A model generated the notes under the pieces. That model was not told the DNA's origin, did not search any database, and worked only from the letters and a program-made list of their open reading frames with translations. Shown piece after piece: positions 45,004 to 58,872 of a stretch of 64,000 bases of DNA. Positions within the stretch are counted from its first letter, which is position 1. Each line of letters opens with the position of its first letter. The position numbers were made by a program, and so were the translations under genes. This stretch comes from Linyphia triangularis (Eukaryota > Arthropoda > Arachnida > Araneae > Linyphiidae), in the NCBI GenBank assembly GCA_963978545.1, contig CAXBTE010000001.1, positions 186,001-250,000 on the forward strand. The letters are read 5' to 3'.

Positions 45004-45014
45004 GAGAGGGGAAT
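45004..45014 (+). promoter_or_regulatory. Polypurine tract, copy 5
   Basis: GAGAGGGGAAT against the 3' LTR. Confidence 0.85.
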
Positions 45015-45275
45015 TGTTGTAAATCAACGCCTATTTTCCCTTCACCCCCATTTTGTAATGGAACATTCTACTGATTACATATAAACGTTAAAAACTGTTG
45101 TGGCAACACTCGATTCTAAAAACGACGTTCCTGTTGGTGTGTAAATAATCCGTGGGTCAGTATGTGTAGGCGCCCACGTAAATGTTTTCTCTAGTTTTTA
45201 CCTAAAGTGTTTATTAAATAAGTTTCGTCTAAGAATTGCCTTCTCATTCATCTGTTATTGTGGTCAAATCCCACA
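45015..45275 (+). repeat. 3' LTR, copy 5
   Basis: 261 bp, with the CTAAAAACGACG variant. ATTAAA at 45213-45218. It is followed by some 18 kb of satellite with no element. Confidence 0.95.
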
Positions 45276-47968
45276 AATCGTCACATATTCACAACCAAAA
45301 TTAAGAAAAGGAAAGCATTTGAGCCTATTTCCCCCCTTGAAAATACACTGTTGTACGATGTTCAATGAATTATTGTCCAAAAAGTAAAATTTTCAAAAAT
45401 TTTTTATTATGAAAAAATTGAAGCTAGTATATAGCAGAATCTCCAATTCCAATTTTATAACACTCAGAAAATATTAAGTGGTTCGAAAGTTGGTCCCAAA
45501 AAGTGCACGACCAAAATGTTTAGTCTTTAATTTTTCCACGTGTTAATTATACGGTAAACTTCAAATTTCTTCATTTTAGAATTCATCCAAATTTTTTAGA
45601 CACAGGGTTATTGAAAAAATCAACCGAGTTGAATTCCAGAGTCAAATCGTCAAATATTTGCCATAAAAATAAGAAAAAGAAAGCATTTGAGCCTATTTCC
45701 CCCATTGAAAATAGACTGGGGGACGATGTTCCATGAATTATTGTTCAAAAAGTAAAATTTTCAAAATTTTTTCATTCTGGAGAAATTGAAGCTAGTATAT
45801 AGTAGAATCTCCAATTCCAATTTTATAACACTCAGAAAATATTAAGTGGTTCAAAAGTTGGTCCCAAAAAGTTCACGATCAAAATTTTTCGTCTTTAATT
45901 TTCCACATGTTAATCGTACGGAAAACTTCAAATTTCTTCATTTTAGAATACTTCCAATTTTTTTAGACCCAGGGTTATTGAAAAATTCTCCCGAGTCGAA
46001 TTTCGCAGTCAAATCGTCACATATTCGAAACCAAAAATAAGAAAAGGAAAGCATTTGAGCCTATTTCCCCCATTGAAAATAGACTGGGGGACGATGTTCC
46101 ATGAATTATTGTTCAAAAAGTAAAATTTTCAAAATTTTTTCATTGTGGAGAAATTGAAGCTAGTATATAGTAAAATCTCCAATTACAATTTTATAACACA
46201 AAAAAAATATTAATGTGTTCAAAAGTTGTCCCAAAAAGTGCACGATCAAAATATTTCGTTTTTAATTTTCCACATGTTAATCGTACGGAAAACTTCAAAT
46301 TTCTTCATTTTAGAATTCTTCCAATTTTTTTAGACCCAGGGTTATTAAAAAAATCACCCGTGTTGATTTCCAGAGGCAAATCGTCACATATTCGCAACAA
46401 AAATAAGAAAAGGAAAGCATTTGAGCCTATTTCCCAAATTGAAAATACACGGGGGGACGTTGTTTAATGAATTATTGTCCGAAATGTATAATATTAAAAT
46501 TTTTTTTACTATGAAAAAATTGAAAATAGTATATAGCAGAATCTCCAATTCCAATTTTATAACACTCAGAAAATATTAAGTGGTTCGAAAGTTGGTCCCA
46601 AAAAGTGCACGACCAAAATTTTTCGTTTTTAATTTTCCACATGTTAATCGTACGGAAACATCAAATTTCTTCATTTTAGAATTCTTCCAATTTTTTTAGA
46701 CCCACAGATTATTGAAAAAATCACCCCAATTGATTTCCGGAGGCAAATCGTCACATATTCGCACCAAAAATTAGAAAAGGAAAGCATTTGAGCCTATTTC
46801 CCAAATTGAAAATACACGGGGGGGCAATTTTCAATGAATTATTTTTCAAAAAGGAAAATTTTCAAATTTTTTTTACTATGAAAAAATTGAAGCTAGTATA
46901 TAGAAGAATCTCCAATTACAATTTTATAACACTCAGAAAATATTTAGTGGTCCAAAAATTGTTCCAAAAAAGTGCATGATCAAAATTTTTCGTCTCTAAT
47001 TTTTCCACATGTTAATCGTACGGAAAACTTCAAAATTCTTCATTTTAGAATTCTTTCAATTTTTTTAGACCCATTGTTATTGAAAAAATCACCCGACTCG
47101 AATTCCGGAGTCCAATAGTAACATATTCGCAACCAAAATAAGAAAAGGAAAGCATTTGAGCCTATTTCCCCAATTGAAAATACACTGGGGGACGATGTTC
47201 AATGAATAATTGTTCAAAAAGTAAAATTTTCAAATTTTTTTTACTATGAAAAAATTGAAGCTAGTATATAGAAGAATCTCCAATTACAATTTTATAACAC
47301 TCAGAAAATATTAAGTGGTTCAAAAATTGTTCCCAAAAAGTGCACGATCAAATTTTTTGTCTTTAATTTTCCACATGTTAATCGTACGGAAAACTTCAAA
47401 TTTCTTCATTTTAGAATTCTTCCAATTTTTTTAGACCCAGGGTTATTAAAAAAATCACCCGAGTTGATTTCCGGAGGCAAATCGTCACATATTCGCAACC
47501 AAATTTAAGAAAAGGAAAGAACTTGAGCCTATTTCCCAAATTGAAAATACACGGGGGGACGATGTTCAATGATTTATTGTTAAAAAAGGAAAATTTTCAA
47601 ATATTTTTTATTCTGGAGAAATTGAAGCTAGTATATAGAAGAATCTCCAATTACAATTATATAACACAAAAAAAATATTAATGTTTTCAAAAGTTGTCCC
47701 AAAAAGTGCACGATCAAAATTTTTCGTTTTTAATTTTCCACATGTTAATCCTACGGAAAACTTCAAATTTCTTCATTTTAGATTTCTTTCAATTTTTTTA
47801 GACCCATTGTTATTGAAAAAATCACCCGACTCGAATTCCGGAGTCCAATCGTCACATATTCACAACCAAAAATAAGAAAAGGAAAGCATTTGAGCATATA
47901 TCCCCCATTGAAAATACACGGGGGGACAATGTTCAATGAATTATTGTTCAAAAAGTAAAATTTTCAAA
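45276..47968 (+). repeat. Satellite completing composite unit 5
   Basis: This matches the start of the other inter-element blocks up to 47968. The following base is the first that departs from the unit sequence. It holds about seven monomers and no genes. Confidence 0.9.
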
Positions 47969-50900
47969 TTTTTTTATTGTCTAGAAATTGAAGCTAGTAT
48001 ATAGTAGAATCTCCAATTACAATTTTATAACACTAAAAAAATATTAATGTGTTCAAAAGTTGTCCCAAAAAGTGTACGATCAATATTTTTCGTTTTTAAT
48101 TTTCCACATGTTAATAGTACGGAAAACTTCAAAGTTCTTCTTTTTAGAATTCTTCCAATTTTTTTAGACCCAGGGTTATTAAAAAAATCACCCGTGTTGA
48201 TTTCTGGAGGCAAATCGTCACATATTCGCAACAAAAATAAGAAAAGGAAAGCATTTGGGCCTATTTTAAAAATTGAAAATACACGGGGGGGGACGATGTT
48301 CAATGAATTATTGTCCGAAATGTAAAATTTTCAAATTTTTTTTACTATGAAAAAATTGAAGCTGTATAAAGCAGAATCTCCAATTCCAATTTTATAACAC
48401 TCAGAAAATATTAAGTGGTTCAAAAGTTGGTCCCAAAAAGTTCACGATCAAAATTTTTCGTCTTTAATTTACCACATGTTAATCGTAAGGAAAACTTCAA
48501 ATTTCTTCATTTTTGAATTCTTTTAATTTTTTTAGACCCAGGGTTATTGAAAAATTCCCCCGACTCGAATTCCGGAGTCCAATCGTCACATATTCGCATC
48601 AAAAATAAGAAAAGGAAAGCATTTAAGCCTATTTCCCAAATTGAAAATATACCGGGGGACGATGTTCAATGAATTATTGTCCAAAAAGTAAAATTTTCAC
48701 ATTTTTTTTACTATGAAAAAATTGAAAATAGTATATAGTAGAATCTCCAATTACAATTTTATAACACAAAAAAAATATTAATGTGTTCAAAAGTTGTCCC
48801 AAAAAGTGCACGATCAAAATTTTTCGTTTTTAATTTTCCACATGGTAATCGTACGGAAAACTTCAAATTTCTTCATTTTAGAATTCTTCCAATTTTTTTA
48901 GACCCAGGGTTATTGAAAAATTCCCCCGAGTCGAATTCCGGAGGCAAATCGTCACATATTCGCAACCAAAATAAGAATAGGAAAGCATTTGAGCTTATTT
49001 CAAAAATTGAAAATACACGGGGGGACGATGTTCAATGAATTATTGTCCGAAATGTAAAATTTTCAAATTTTTTTTACTATGAAAAAATTGAAAATAGTGT
49101 ATAGCAGAATCTCCAATTCCAATTTTATAACACTCAGAAAATATTAAGTGGTTCGAAAGTTGGTCTCAAAAAGTGCACGACCAAAAATTTTCGTCTTTAA
49201 TTTTCCACATGTTAATCCTACGGAAAACTTCAAATTTCTTCATTTTAGATTTCTTTCAATTTTTTTAGACCCATTGTTATTGAAAAAATCACCCGACTCG
49301 AATTCCGGAGTCCAATCGTCACATATTCACAACCAAAAATAAGAAAAGGAAAGTATTTGAGCATATATCCCCCATTGAAAATACACGGGGGGACAATGTT
49401 CAATGAATTATTGTTCAAAAAGTAAAATTTTCAATTTTTTTTATTGTGTAGAAATTGAAGCTAGTATATAGTAGAATATCCAATTACAATTTTATAACAC
49501 TAAAAAAATATTAATGTGTTCAAAAGTTGTCCCAAAAAGTGTACGATCAATATTTTTCGTTTTTAATTTTCCACATGTTAATAGTACGGAAAACTTCAAA
49601 TTTCTTCTTTTTAGAATTCTTCCAATTTTTTTAGACCCAAGGTTATTAAAAAAATCACCCGTGTTGATTTCTGGAGGCAAATCGTCACATATTCGCAACA
49701 AAAATAAGAAAAGGAAAGCATTTGGGCCTATTTCCTAAATTGAAAATACACGGAGGGGACGATGTTCAATAAATTATTGTCCGAAATGTAAAATTTTCAC
49801 ATTTTTTTTACTATGAAAAAATTGAAAATAGTATATAGTAGAATCTCCAATTACAATTTTATAACACTCAGAAAATATTAAGTGGTTCAAAAATTGGTCC
49901 CAAAAAGTGCACGATCAAAATTTTTCGTCTTTAATTTTCCACATGTTAATCGTACGGAAAACTTCAAATTTCTTCATTTTAGAATTCTTCCAATTTTTTT
50001 AGACCCAGGGTTATTAAAAAAATCACCCGAGTTGATTTCCGGAGGCAAATCGTCACATATTCGCAACCAAATTTAAGAAAAGGAAAGAACTTGAGCCTAT
50101 TTCCCAAATTGAAAATACACGGGGGGACGATGTTCAATGAATTATTGTCCGAAATGTAAAATTTTCACATTTTTTTTACTATGAAAAAATTGAAAATAGT
50201 ATATAGTAGAATCTCTAATTACATTTTTATAACACAAAAAAAATATTAATGTGTTCAAAAGTTGTCCCAAAAAGTGCACGATCAAAATTTTTCGTTTTTA
50301 ATTTTCCACGTGTTAATCGTACGGAAAACTTCAAATGTCTTAATTTTCAAATTTTTTCATTTTCTTTAGACCCAGGGTTATTGAAAAATTCTCCCGAGTC
50401 GAATTCCGCAGTCAAATCGTCACATATTCGCAACCAAATTTAAAAAAGGAAAGAACTTGAGCCTATTTCCCCCATTGAAAATACACGGTGGGACCATGTT
50501 CAATGAATAATTGTTCAAAAAGTAAAATTTTCAAATTTTTTTTACTATGAAAAAATTGAAGCTAGTATATAGAAGAATCTCCAATTACAATTTTATAACA
50601 CTCAGAAAATATTAATGGTTCAAAAATTGGTCCCAAAAAGTGCACGATCAAAATTTTTCGTCTTTAATTTTCCCCATGTTAATCGTACGGAAAACTTCAA
50701 ATTTCTTCATTTTAGAATTCTTCCAAGTTTTTTAGACCCAGGGTTATTAAAAAAATCACCCGAGTTGATTTCCGGAGGCAAATCGTCACATATTCGCAAC
50801 CAAATTTAAGAAAAGGAAAGAACTTGAGCCTATTTCCCAAATTGAAAATACACGGGGGGACGATGTTCAATGATTTATTGTTAAAAAAGGAAAATTTTCA

Positions 50901-51884
50901 AATTTTTTTTATTCTGGAGAAATTGAAGCTAGTATATAGAAGAATCACCAATTACAATTTTATAACACAAAAAAAATATTAATGTGTTCAAAAGTTGTCC
51001 CAAAAAGTGCACGACCAAAAATTTTCGTCTTTCATTTTCCACATGTTAATCCTACGGAAAACTTCAAAATTATTCATTTTCGAATTCTTTCAATTGTTTT
51101 AGATCCAGGGTTATTGAAAAATTCCCCCGAGTCGAATTCCGCAGTCAAATCGTCACATATTCGCAACCAAAATAAGAAAAGGAAAGCATTTGAGCCTATT
51201 TCAAAAATTGAAAATACACGGGGGGACGATGTTCAATGAATTATTGTCCAAAAAGTAAAATTTTCACATTTTGTTTACTATGAAAAAATTGAAAATAGTA
51301 TATAGCAGAATCTCCAATTCCAATTTTATAACACTCAGAAAATATTAAGTGGTTTAAAAGTTGGTCCCAAAAAAGGCACGATCAAAATTTTTCGTCTTTA
51401 ATTTTCCACATGTTAAACGTACAGAAAACTTCAAATGTCTTAATTTTCAAATTCTTTCAATTTTTTTAGACCCAGGGTTATTGAAAAATTCTCCCGAGTC
51501 GAATTCCGCAGTCAAATCGTCACATATTCGCAACCAAATTTAAGAAAAGGAAAGAACTTGAGCCTATTTCCCCCATTGAAAATACACGGTGGGACAATGT
51601 TCAATGAATTATTGTTCAAAAAGTAAAATTTTCAAAATTTTTTCATTGTGGAGAAATTGAAGCTAGTATATGGTAAAATCTCCAATTACAATTTTAAAAT
51701 AATCAGAAAATATTAAGTGGTTCGAAAGTTGGTCCCAAAAAGTGCACGATCAAAATTTTTCGTCTTCAATTTTCCACATGTTAATCGTACGGAAAACATC
51801 AAATTTCTTCATTTTTGAATTCTTCCAATTTTTTTAGTCCCACAGATTATTGAAAAAATCACCCGAGTTGATTTCCGGAGGCAA
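47969..51884 (+). repeat. Satellite right of the five-unit array
   Basis: About eleven monomers. Variants from the left flank reappear. The 48781 monomer resembles 3145, 49148 resembles the monomer near 3512, and 50249, 50615 and 50982 resemble 4245, 4612 and 4979. Two related monomers (48047 and 49514) carry the rarer GTGTACGATCAATATTTTTCG variant, which is also found at 60544. An eight-base G-tract lies at 48285-48292. Confidence 0.9.
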
Positions 51885-52619
51885 ATCGTCACATATTCGC
51901 AACAAAAACTAGAAAAGGAAAGCATTTGAGCCTATTTCCCAAATTGAAAATACACGGGTGGACAATGTTCAATGAATTATTGTTCAAAAAGGAAAATTTT
52001 CAAATTTTTTTTACTATGAAAATATTGAAGCTAGTATATAGAAGATTCTCCAATTACAATTTTATAACACTCAGGAAATATTAAGTGGTTCAAAAATTGG
52101 TCCCAAAAAGTGCACAATCAAAATGTTTCGTCTTTAATTTTTCCACATGTTAAACATACGGAAAACTTCAAATTTCTTCATTTTAGAATTCTTTCAATTT
52201 TTTTAGACCCATTGTTATTGAAAAAATCACCCGACTCGAATTCCGGAGTCCAATCGTCACATATTCACAACCAAAAAGAAGAAAAGGAAAGCATTTGAGC
52301 CTATACCCCCCATTGAAAATACACTGGGGGACGATGTTCAATGAATTATTGTTCAAAAAGTAAAATTTTCAAAATTTTTTCATTGTGGAGAAATTGAATC
52401 TAGTATATAGTAAAATTTCCAATTACAATTTTATAATAATCAGAAAATATTAAGTGGTTCAAAAGTTGGTCCCAAAAAGTGCACGATCAAAATTTTTCGT
52501 CTTCAATTTTCCACATGTTAATCGTACGGAAAACATCAAATTTATTCATTTTAGAATTCTTAAATTTTTTTTAGACCCAGGGTTATTGATAAAATAAGCC
52601 GACTCGAATTCCGGAGTCA

Positions 52620-52624
52620 AATCG
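52620..52624 (+). other. Empty target site
   Basis: A single AATCG between the GCCGACTCGAATTCCGGAG left flank and the TCACATATTCACAACC right flank. Its upstream monomer has TTCTTAAATTTTTTTTAG, like the site at 1105, so these two are paralogues of each other. Confidence 0.85.
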
Positions 52625-53427
52625 TCACATATTCACAACCAAAATTAAGAAAAGGAAAGCATTTGAGCCTATTTCCCCCCTTGAAAATACACTGTTGTAC
52701 GATGTTCAATGAATTATTGTCCAAAAAGTAAAATTTTCAAAATTTTTTTATTATGAAAAAATTGAAGCTAGTATATAGCAGAATCTCCAATTCCAATTTT
52801 ATAACACTCAGAAAATATTAAGTGGTTCGAAAGTTGGTCCCAAAAAGTGCACGACCAAAATGTTTAGTCTTTAATTTTTCCACATGTTAATTATACGGAA
52901 AACTTCAAATTTCTTCATTTTAGAATTCATCCAAATTTTTTAGACACAGGGTTATTGAAAAAATCAACCGAGTTGAATTCCAGAGTCAAATCGTCAAATA
53001 TTTGCCATAAAAATAAGAAAAAGAAAGCATTTGAGCCTATTACCCAAATTGAAAATACACGGGGGGACGATGTTCAATGAATTATTGTTAAAAAAGGAAA
53101 ATTTTCAAAATTTTTTTATTCAGGAGAAATTGAAGCTAGTATATAGTAGAATCTCCAATTCCAATTTTATAACACTCAGAAAATATTAAGTGGTTCAAAA
53201 GTTGGTTCCAAAAAGTTCACGATCAAAATTTTTCGTCTTTAATTTTCCACATGTTAATCGTACGGAAAACTTCAAATTTCTTCTTTTTAGAATTCTTCCA
53301 ATTTTTTTAGACCCAGGGTTATTAAAAAAATCACCCGTGTTGATTTCTGGAGGCAAATCGTCACATATTCGCAACAAAAATAAGAAAAGGAAAGCATTTG
53401 GGCCTATTTTCCAAATTGAAAATACAC

Positions 53428-53440
53428 GGGGGGGGGGGGG
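53428..53440 (+). repeat. 13-base G-tract in a satellite monomer
   Basis: The G-run that most monomers have at five to six bases is 13 long here. The paralogous monomer at 1913-1922 has ten. It is probably a slippage-prone mononucleotide tract and also a likely sequencing-error site. Confidence 0.7.
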
Positions 53441-53928
53441 ACGATGTTCAATGAATTATTGTCCGAAATGTAAAATTTTCAAATTTTTTTTACTATGAAA
53501 AAATTGAAGCTGTATAAAGCAGAATCTCCAATTCTAATTTTATAACACTCAGAAAATATTAAGTGGTTCAAAAGTTGGTCCCAAAAAGTTCACGATCAAA
53601 ATTTTTCGTCTTTAATTTACCACATGTTAATCGTAAGGAAAACTTCAAATTTCTTCATTTTTGAATTCTTTTAATTTTTTTAGACCCAGGGTTATTGAAA
53701 AATTCCCCCGACTCGAATTCCGGAGTCCAATCGTCACATATTCGCAACAAAAATAAGAAAAGGAAAGCATTTAAGCCTATTTCCCAAATTGAAAATATAC
53801 CGGGGGACGATGTTCAATGAATTATTGTCCAAAAAGTAAAATTTTCACATTTTTTTTACTATGAAAAAATTGAAAATAGTATATAGTAGAATCTCCAATT
53901 ACAATTTTATAACACAAAAAAAATATTA

Positions 53929-55762
53929 ATGTGTTCAAAAGTTGTCCCAAAAAGTGCACGATCAAAATTTTTCGTTTTTAATTTTCCACGTGTTAATCGT
54001 ACGGAAAACTTCAAATGTCTTAATTTTCAAATTTTTTCAATTTCTTTAGACCCAGGGTTATTGAAAAATTCTCCCGAGTCGAATTCCGCAGTCAAATCGT
54101 CACATATTCGCAACCAAATTTAAAAAAGGAAAGAACTTGAGCCTATTTCCCCCATTGAAAATACACGGTGGGACCATGTTCAATGAATAATTGTTCAAAA
54201 AGTAAAATTTTCAAATTTTTTTTACTATGAAAAAATTGAAGCTAGTATATAGAAGAATCTCCAATTAGAATTTTATAACACTCAGAAAATATTAAGTGGT
54301 TCAAAAATTGGTCCAAAAAAGTGCACGATCAAAATTTTTCGTCTTTAATTTTCCACATGTTAATCGTACGGAAAACTTCAAATTTCTTCATTTTAGAATT
54401 CTTCCAATTTTTTTAGACCCAGGGTTATTAAAAAAATCACCCGAGTTGATTTCCGGAGGCAAATCGTCACATATTCGCAACCAAATTTAAGAAAAGGAAA
54501 GAACTTGAGCCTATTTCCCAAATTGAAAATACACGGGGGGACGATGTTCAATGAATTATTGTCCGAAATGTAAAATTTTCACATTTTTTTTACTATGAAA
54601 AAATTGAAAATAGTATATAGTAGAATCTCCAATTACAATTTTATAACACAAAAAAAATATTAATGTGTTCAAAAGTTGTCCCAAAAAGTGCACGATCAAA
54701 ATTTTTCGTTTTTAATTTTCCACATGGTAATCGTACGGAAAACTTCAAATTTCTTCATTTTAGAATTCTTCCAATTTTTTTAGACCCAGGGTTATTGAAA
54801 AATTCCCCCGAGTCGAATTCCGGAGGCAAATCGTCACATATTCGCAACCAAAATAAGAATAGGAAAGCATTTGAGCTTATTTCAAAAATTGAAAATACAC
54901 GGGGGGACGATGTTCAATGAATTATTGTCCGAAATGTAAAATTTTCAAATTTTTTTTACTATGAAAAAATTGAAAATAGTGTATAGCAGAATCTCCAATT
55001 CCAATTTTATAACACTCAGAAAATATTAAGTGGTTCGAAAGTTGGTCCCAAAAAGTGCACGACCAAAAATTTTCGTCTTTAATTTTCCACATGTTAATCC
55101 TACGGAAAACTTCAAATTTCTTCATTTTAGATTTCTTTCAATTTTTTTAGACCCATTGTTATTGAAAAAATCACCCGACTCGAATTCCGGAGTCCAATCG
55201 TCACATATTCACAACCAAAAATAAGAAAAGGAAAGCATTTGAGCATATATCCCCCATTGAAAATACACGGGGGGACAATGTTCAATGAATTATTGTTCAA
55301 AAAGTAAAATTTTCAAATTTTTTTATTGTGTAGAAATTGAAGCTAGTATATAGTAGAATCTCCAATTACAATTTTATAACACTAAAAAAATATTAATGTG
55401 TTCAAAAGTTGTCCCAAAAAGTGCACGATCAAAATTTTTCGTCTTTAATTTTCCACATGTTAATCGTACGGAAAACTTCAAATTTCTTCATTTTAGAATT
55501 CTTCCAATTTTTTTAGCCCCAGGGTTATTAAAAAAATCACCCGAGTTGATTTCCGGAGGCAAATCGTCACATATTCGCAACCAAATTTAAGAAAAGGAAA
55601 GAACTTGAGCCTATTTCCCAAATTGAAAATACACGGGGGGACGATGTTCAATGAATTATTGTCCGAAATGTAAAATTTTCACATTTTTTTTACTATGAAA
55701 AAATTGAAAATAGTATATAGTAGAATCTCCAATTACAATTTTATAACACAAAAAAAATATTA
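53929..55762 (+). repeat. Five-monomer satellite sub-repeat (right copy)
   Basis: Same 1,834-bp five-monomer series as 2411-4244. It starts again at 55763, 56130 and 56497. Confidence 0.75.
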
Positions 55763-57766
55763 ATGTGTTCAAAAGTTGTCCCAAAAAGTGCACGATCAAA
55801 ATTTTTCGTTTTTAATTTTCCACGTGTTAATCGTACGGAAAACTTCAAATGTCTTAATTTTCAAATTTTTTCAATTTCTTTAGACCCAGGGTTATTGAAA
55901 AATTCTCCCGAGTCGAATTCCGCAGTCAAATCGTCACATATTCGCAACCAAATTTAAAAAAGGAAAGAACTTGAGCCTATTTCCCCCATTGAAAATACAC
56001 GGTGGGACCATGTTCAATGAATAATTGTTCAAAAAGTAAAATTTTCAAATTTTTTTTACTATGAAAAAATTGAAGCTAGTATATAGAAGAATCTCCAATT
56101 ACAATTTTATAACACTCAGAAAATATTAAGTGGTTCAAAAATTGGTCCCAAAAAGTGGACGATCAAAATTTTTCGTCTTTAATTTTCCACATGTTAATCG
56201 TACGGAAAACTTCAAATTTCTTCATTTTAGAATTCTTCCAAGTTTTTTAGACCCAGGGTTATTAAAAAAATCACCCGAGTTGATTTCCGGAGGCAAATCG
56301 TCACATATTCGCTACCAAATTTAAGAAAAGGAAAGAACTTGAGCCTATTTCCCAAATTGAAAATACACGGGGGGACGATGTTCAATGATTTATTGTTAAA
56401 AAAGGAAAATTTTCAAATTTTTTTTATTCTGGAGAAATTGAAGCTAGTATATAGAAGAATCACCAATTACAATTTTATAACACAAAAAAAATATTAATGT
56501 GTTCAAAAGTTGTAACAAAAAGTGCACGATCAAAATTTTTCGTTTTTAATTTTCCACATGGTAATCGTACGGAAAACTTCAAATTTCTTCATTTTAGAAT
56601 TCTTCCAATTTTTTTAGACCCAGGGGTATTGAAAAAATCACCCGACTCGAATTCCGGAGTCCAATCGTCACATATTCACAACCAAAAATAAGAAAAGGAA
56701 AGCATTTGAGCATATATCCCCCATTGAAAATAGACGGGGGGACAATGTTCAATGAATTATTGTTCAAAAAGTAAAATTTTCAAAATTTTTTCATTGTGGA
56801 GAAATTGAAGCTAGTATATAGTAGAATCTCCGATTACAATTTTATAACACTCAGAAAAAATTAAGTGGTTCGAAAGTTGGTCCCAAAAAGTGCACGATAA
56901 AAATTTTTCGTCTCTAATTTTTCCACATGTTAATCGTACGGAAAACATCAAATTTATTCATTTTAGAATTCTTAAATTTTTTTTAGACGCATTGTTATTG
57001 AAAAAATCACCCGACTCGAATTCCGGAGTCCAATCGTCACATATTCACAACCAAAAATAAGAAAAGGAAAGCATTTGAGCCTATATCCCCCATTGAAAAT
57101 ACACGGGGGGACAATGTTCAATGAATTATTGTTCAAAAAGTAAAATTTTCCAAATTTTTTAATTGTGGAGAAATTGAAGCTAGTATATAGTAGAATCTAA
57201 AATTACAATTTTATAACACTCAGAAATTATTAATATGTTCAAATTTTGGTCCCAAAAAGTGCACGATCAAAATTTTTCGTCTTCAGTTTTCCACATGTTA
57301 ATCGTACGGAAAACATCAAATTTATTCATTTAAGAATTCTTAAATTTTTTTTAGACCCATTGTTATTGAAAAAATCACCCGACTCGAATTCCGGAGTCTA
57401 ATCGTCACATATTCACAACCAAAAATAAGAAAAGGAAAGCATTTGAGCCTATACCCCCCTTGAAAATACACTGTTGTACGATGTTCAATGAATTATTGTC
57501 CAAAAAGTAAAATTTTCAAAATTTTTTCATTGTGGAGAAATTGAATCTAGTATATAGTAAAATTTCCAATTACAATTTTATAATAATCAGAAAATATTAA
57601 GTGGTTCAAAAGTTGGTCCCAAAAAGTGCACGATCAAAATTTTTCGTCTTCAATTTTCCACATGTTAATCGTACGGAAAACATCAAATTTCTTCATTTTA
57701 GAATTCTTCCAATTTTTTTAGACCCAGGGTTATTGATAAAATAAGCCGACTCGAATTCCGGAGTCA

Positions 57767-57771
57767 AATCG
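57767..57771 (+). other. Empty target site closest to the element's flank
   Basis: Single AATCG. Both sides match the element's flanks well. The left side has the TTGAATCTAGTATATAG monomer and TTCTTCCAATTTTTTTAGAC, as upstream of every inserted copy. The right side has TCACATATTCACAACC and the TGTTGTACGATG monomer, as downstream of every copy. This is the best pre-insertion reference in the window. Confidence 0.88.
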
Positions 57772-58872
57772 TCACATATTCACAACCAAAATTAAGAAAA
57801 GGAAAGCATTTGAGCCTATTTCCCCCCTTGAAAATACACTGTTGTACGATGTTCAATGAATTATTGTCCAAAAAGTAAAATTTTCAAAATTTTTTTATTA
57901 TGAAACAATTGAAGCTAGTATATAGCAGAATCTCCAATTCCAATTTTATAACACTCAGGAAATATTAAGTGGTTCAAAAATTGGTCCCAAAAAGTGCACA
58001 ATCAAAATGTTTCGTCTTTAATTTTTCCACATGTTAATCATACGGAAAACTTCAAATTTCTTCATTTTAGAATTCTTTCAATTTTTGTAGACCCATTGTT
58101 ATTGAAAAAATCACCCGACTCGAATTCCGGAGTCCAATCGTCACATTTTCACAACCAAAAATAAGAAAAGGAAAGCATTTGAGCATATATCCCCCATTGA
58201 AAATAGACGGGGGGACAATGTTCAATGAATTATTGTTCAAAAAGTAAAATTTTCAAAATTTTTTCATTGTGGAGAAATTGAAGCTAGTATATAGTAGAAT
58301 CTCCGATTACAATTTTATAACACTCAGAAAAAATTAAGTGGTTCGAAAGTTGGTCCCAAAAAGTGCACGATAAAAATTTTTCGTCTCTAATTTTTCCACA
58401 TGTTAATCGTACGGAAAACATCAAATTTATTCATTTTAGAATTCTTAAATTTTTTTTAGACCCATTGTTATTGAAAAAATCACCCGACTCGAATTCCGCA
58501 GTCCAATCGTCACATATTCACAACCAAAAATAAGAAAAGGAAAGCATTTGAGCCTATATCCCCCATTGAAAATACACGGTGGGACGATGTTCAATGAATT
58601 ATTGTTCAAAAAGTAAAATTTTCAAAATTTTTTCATTGTGGAGAAATTGAATCTAGTATATAGTAAAATTTCCAATTACAATTTTATAATAATCAGAAAA
58701 TATTAAGTGGTTCAAAAGTTGGTCCCAAAAAGTGCACGATCAAAATTTTTCGTCTTCAATTTTCCACATGTTAATCGTACGGAAAACATCAAATTTCTTC
58801 ATTTTAGAATTATTCCAATTTTTTTAGACCCAGGGTTATTGATAAAATAAGCCGACTCGAATTCCGGAGTCA

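Larger units (their letters stand above)
40490..45275 (+). mobile_element. Ty1/copia LTR retrotransposon, copy 5 (complete)
   Basis: Last complete copy, with AATCG at 40485-40489 and 45276-45280. Confidence 0.97.
39451..47917 (+). repeat. Composite repeat unit 5
   Basis: Last unit of the in-register array, with the element at 40490-45275. Its final monomer (47681 onward) continues past 47968 into non-unit satellite. The same continuation, including the ATTGTCTAGAAATTG variant, is seen at 60448-60500, so this edge is probably the ancestral sequence order and not a new breakpoint. Confidence 0.9.
5583..47968 (+). repeat. Five-copy tandem array of an 8,467-bp satellite + retrotransposon unit
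   Basis: Every landmark recurs at exact 8,467-bp steps. For example, the Gag-Pol start codons are at 7035, 15502, 23969, 32436 and 40903. The left limit lies just after 5582, where AGAC is replaced by ACAC at the equivalent point of later units. The right limit lies just before 47969, where the next-unit sequence TTCAAAATTTTTTCATTGTGG would be expected but TTCAAATTTTTTTATTGTC follows. These limits are exactly five periods apart once the 51-bp shared segment is allowed for. Without the element and its 5-bp target duplication, each unit is 3,676 bp, about ten monomers. Confidence 0.95.
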
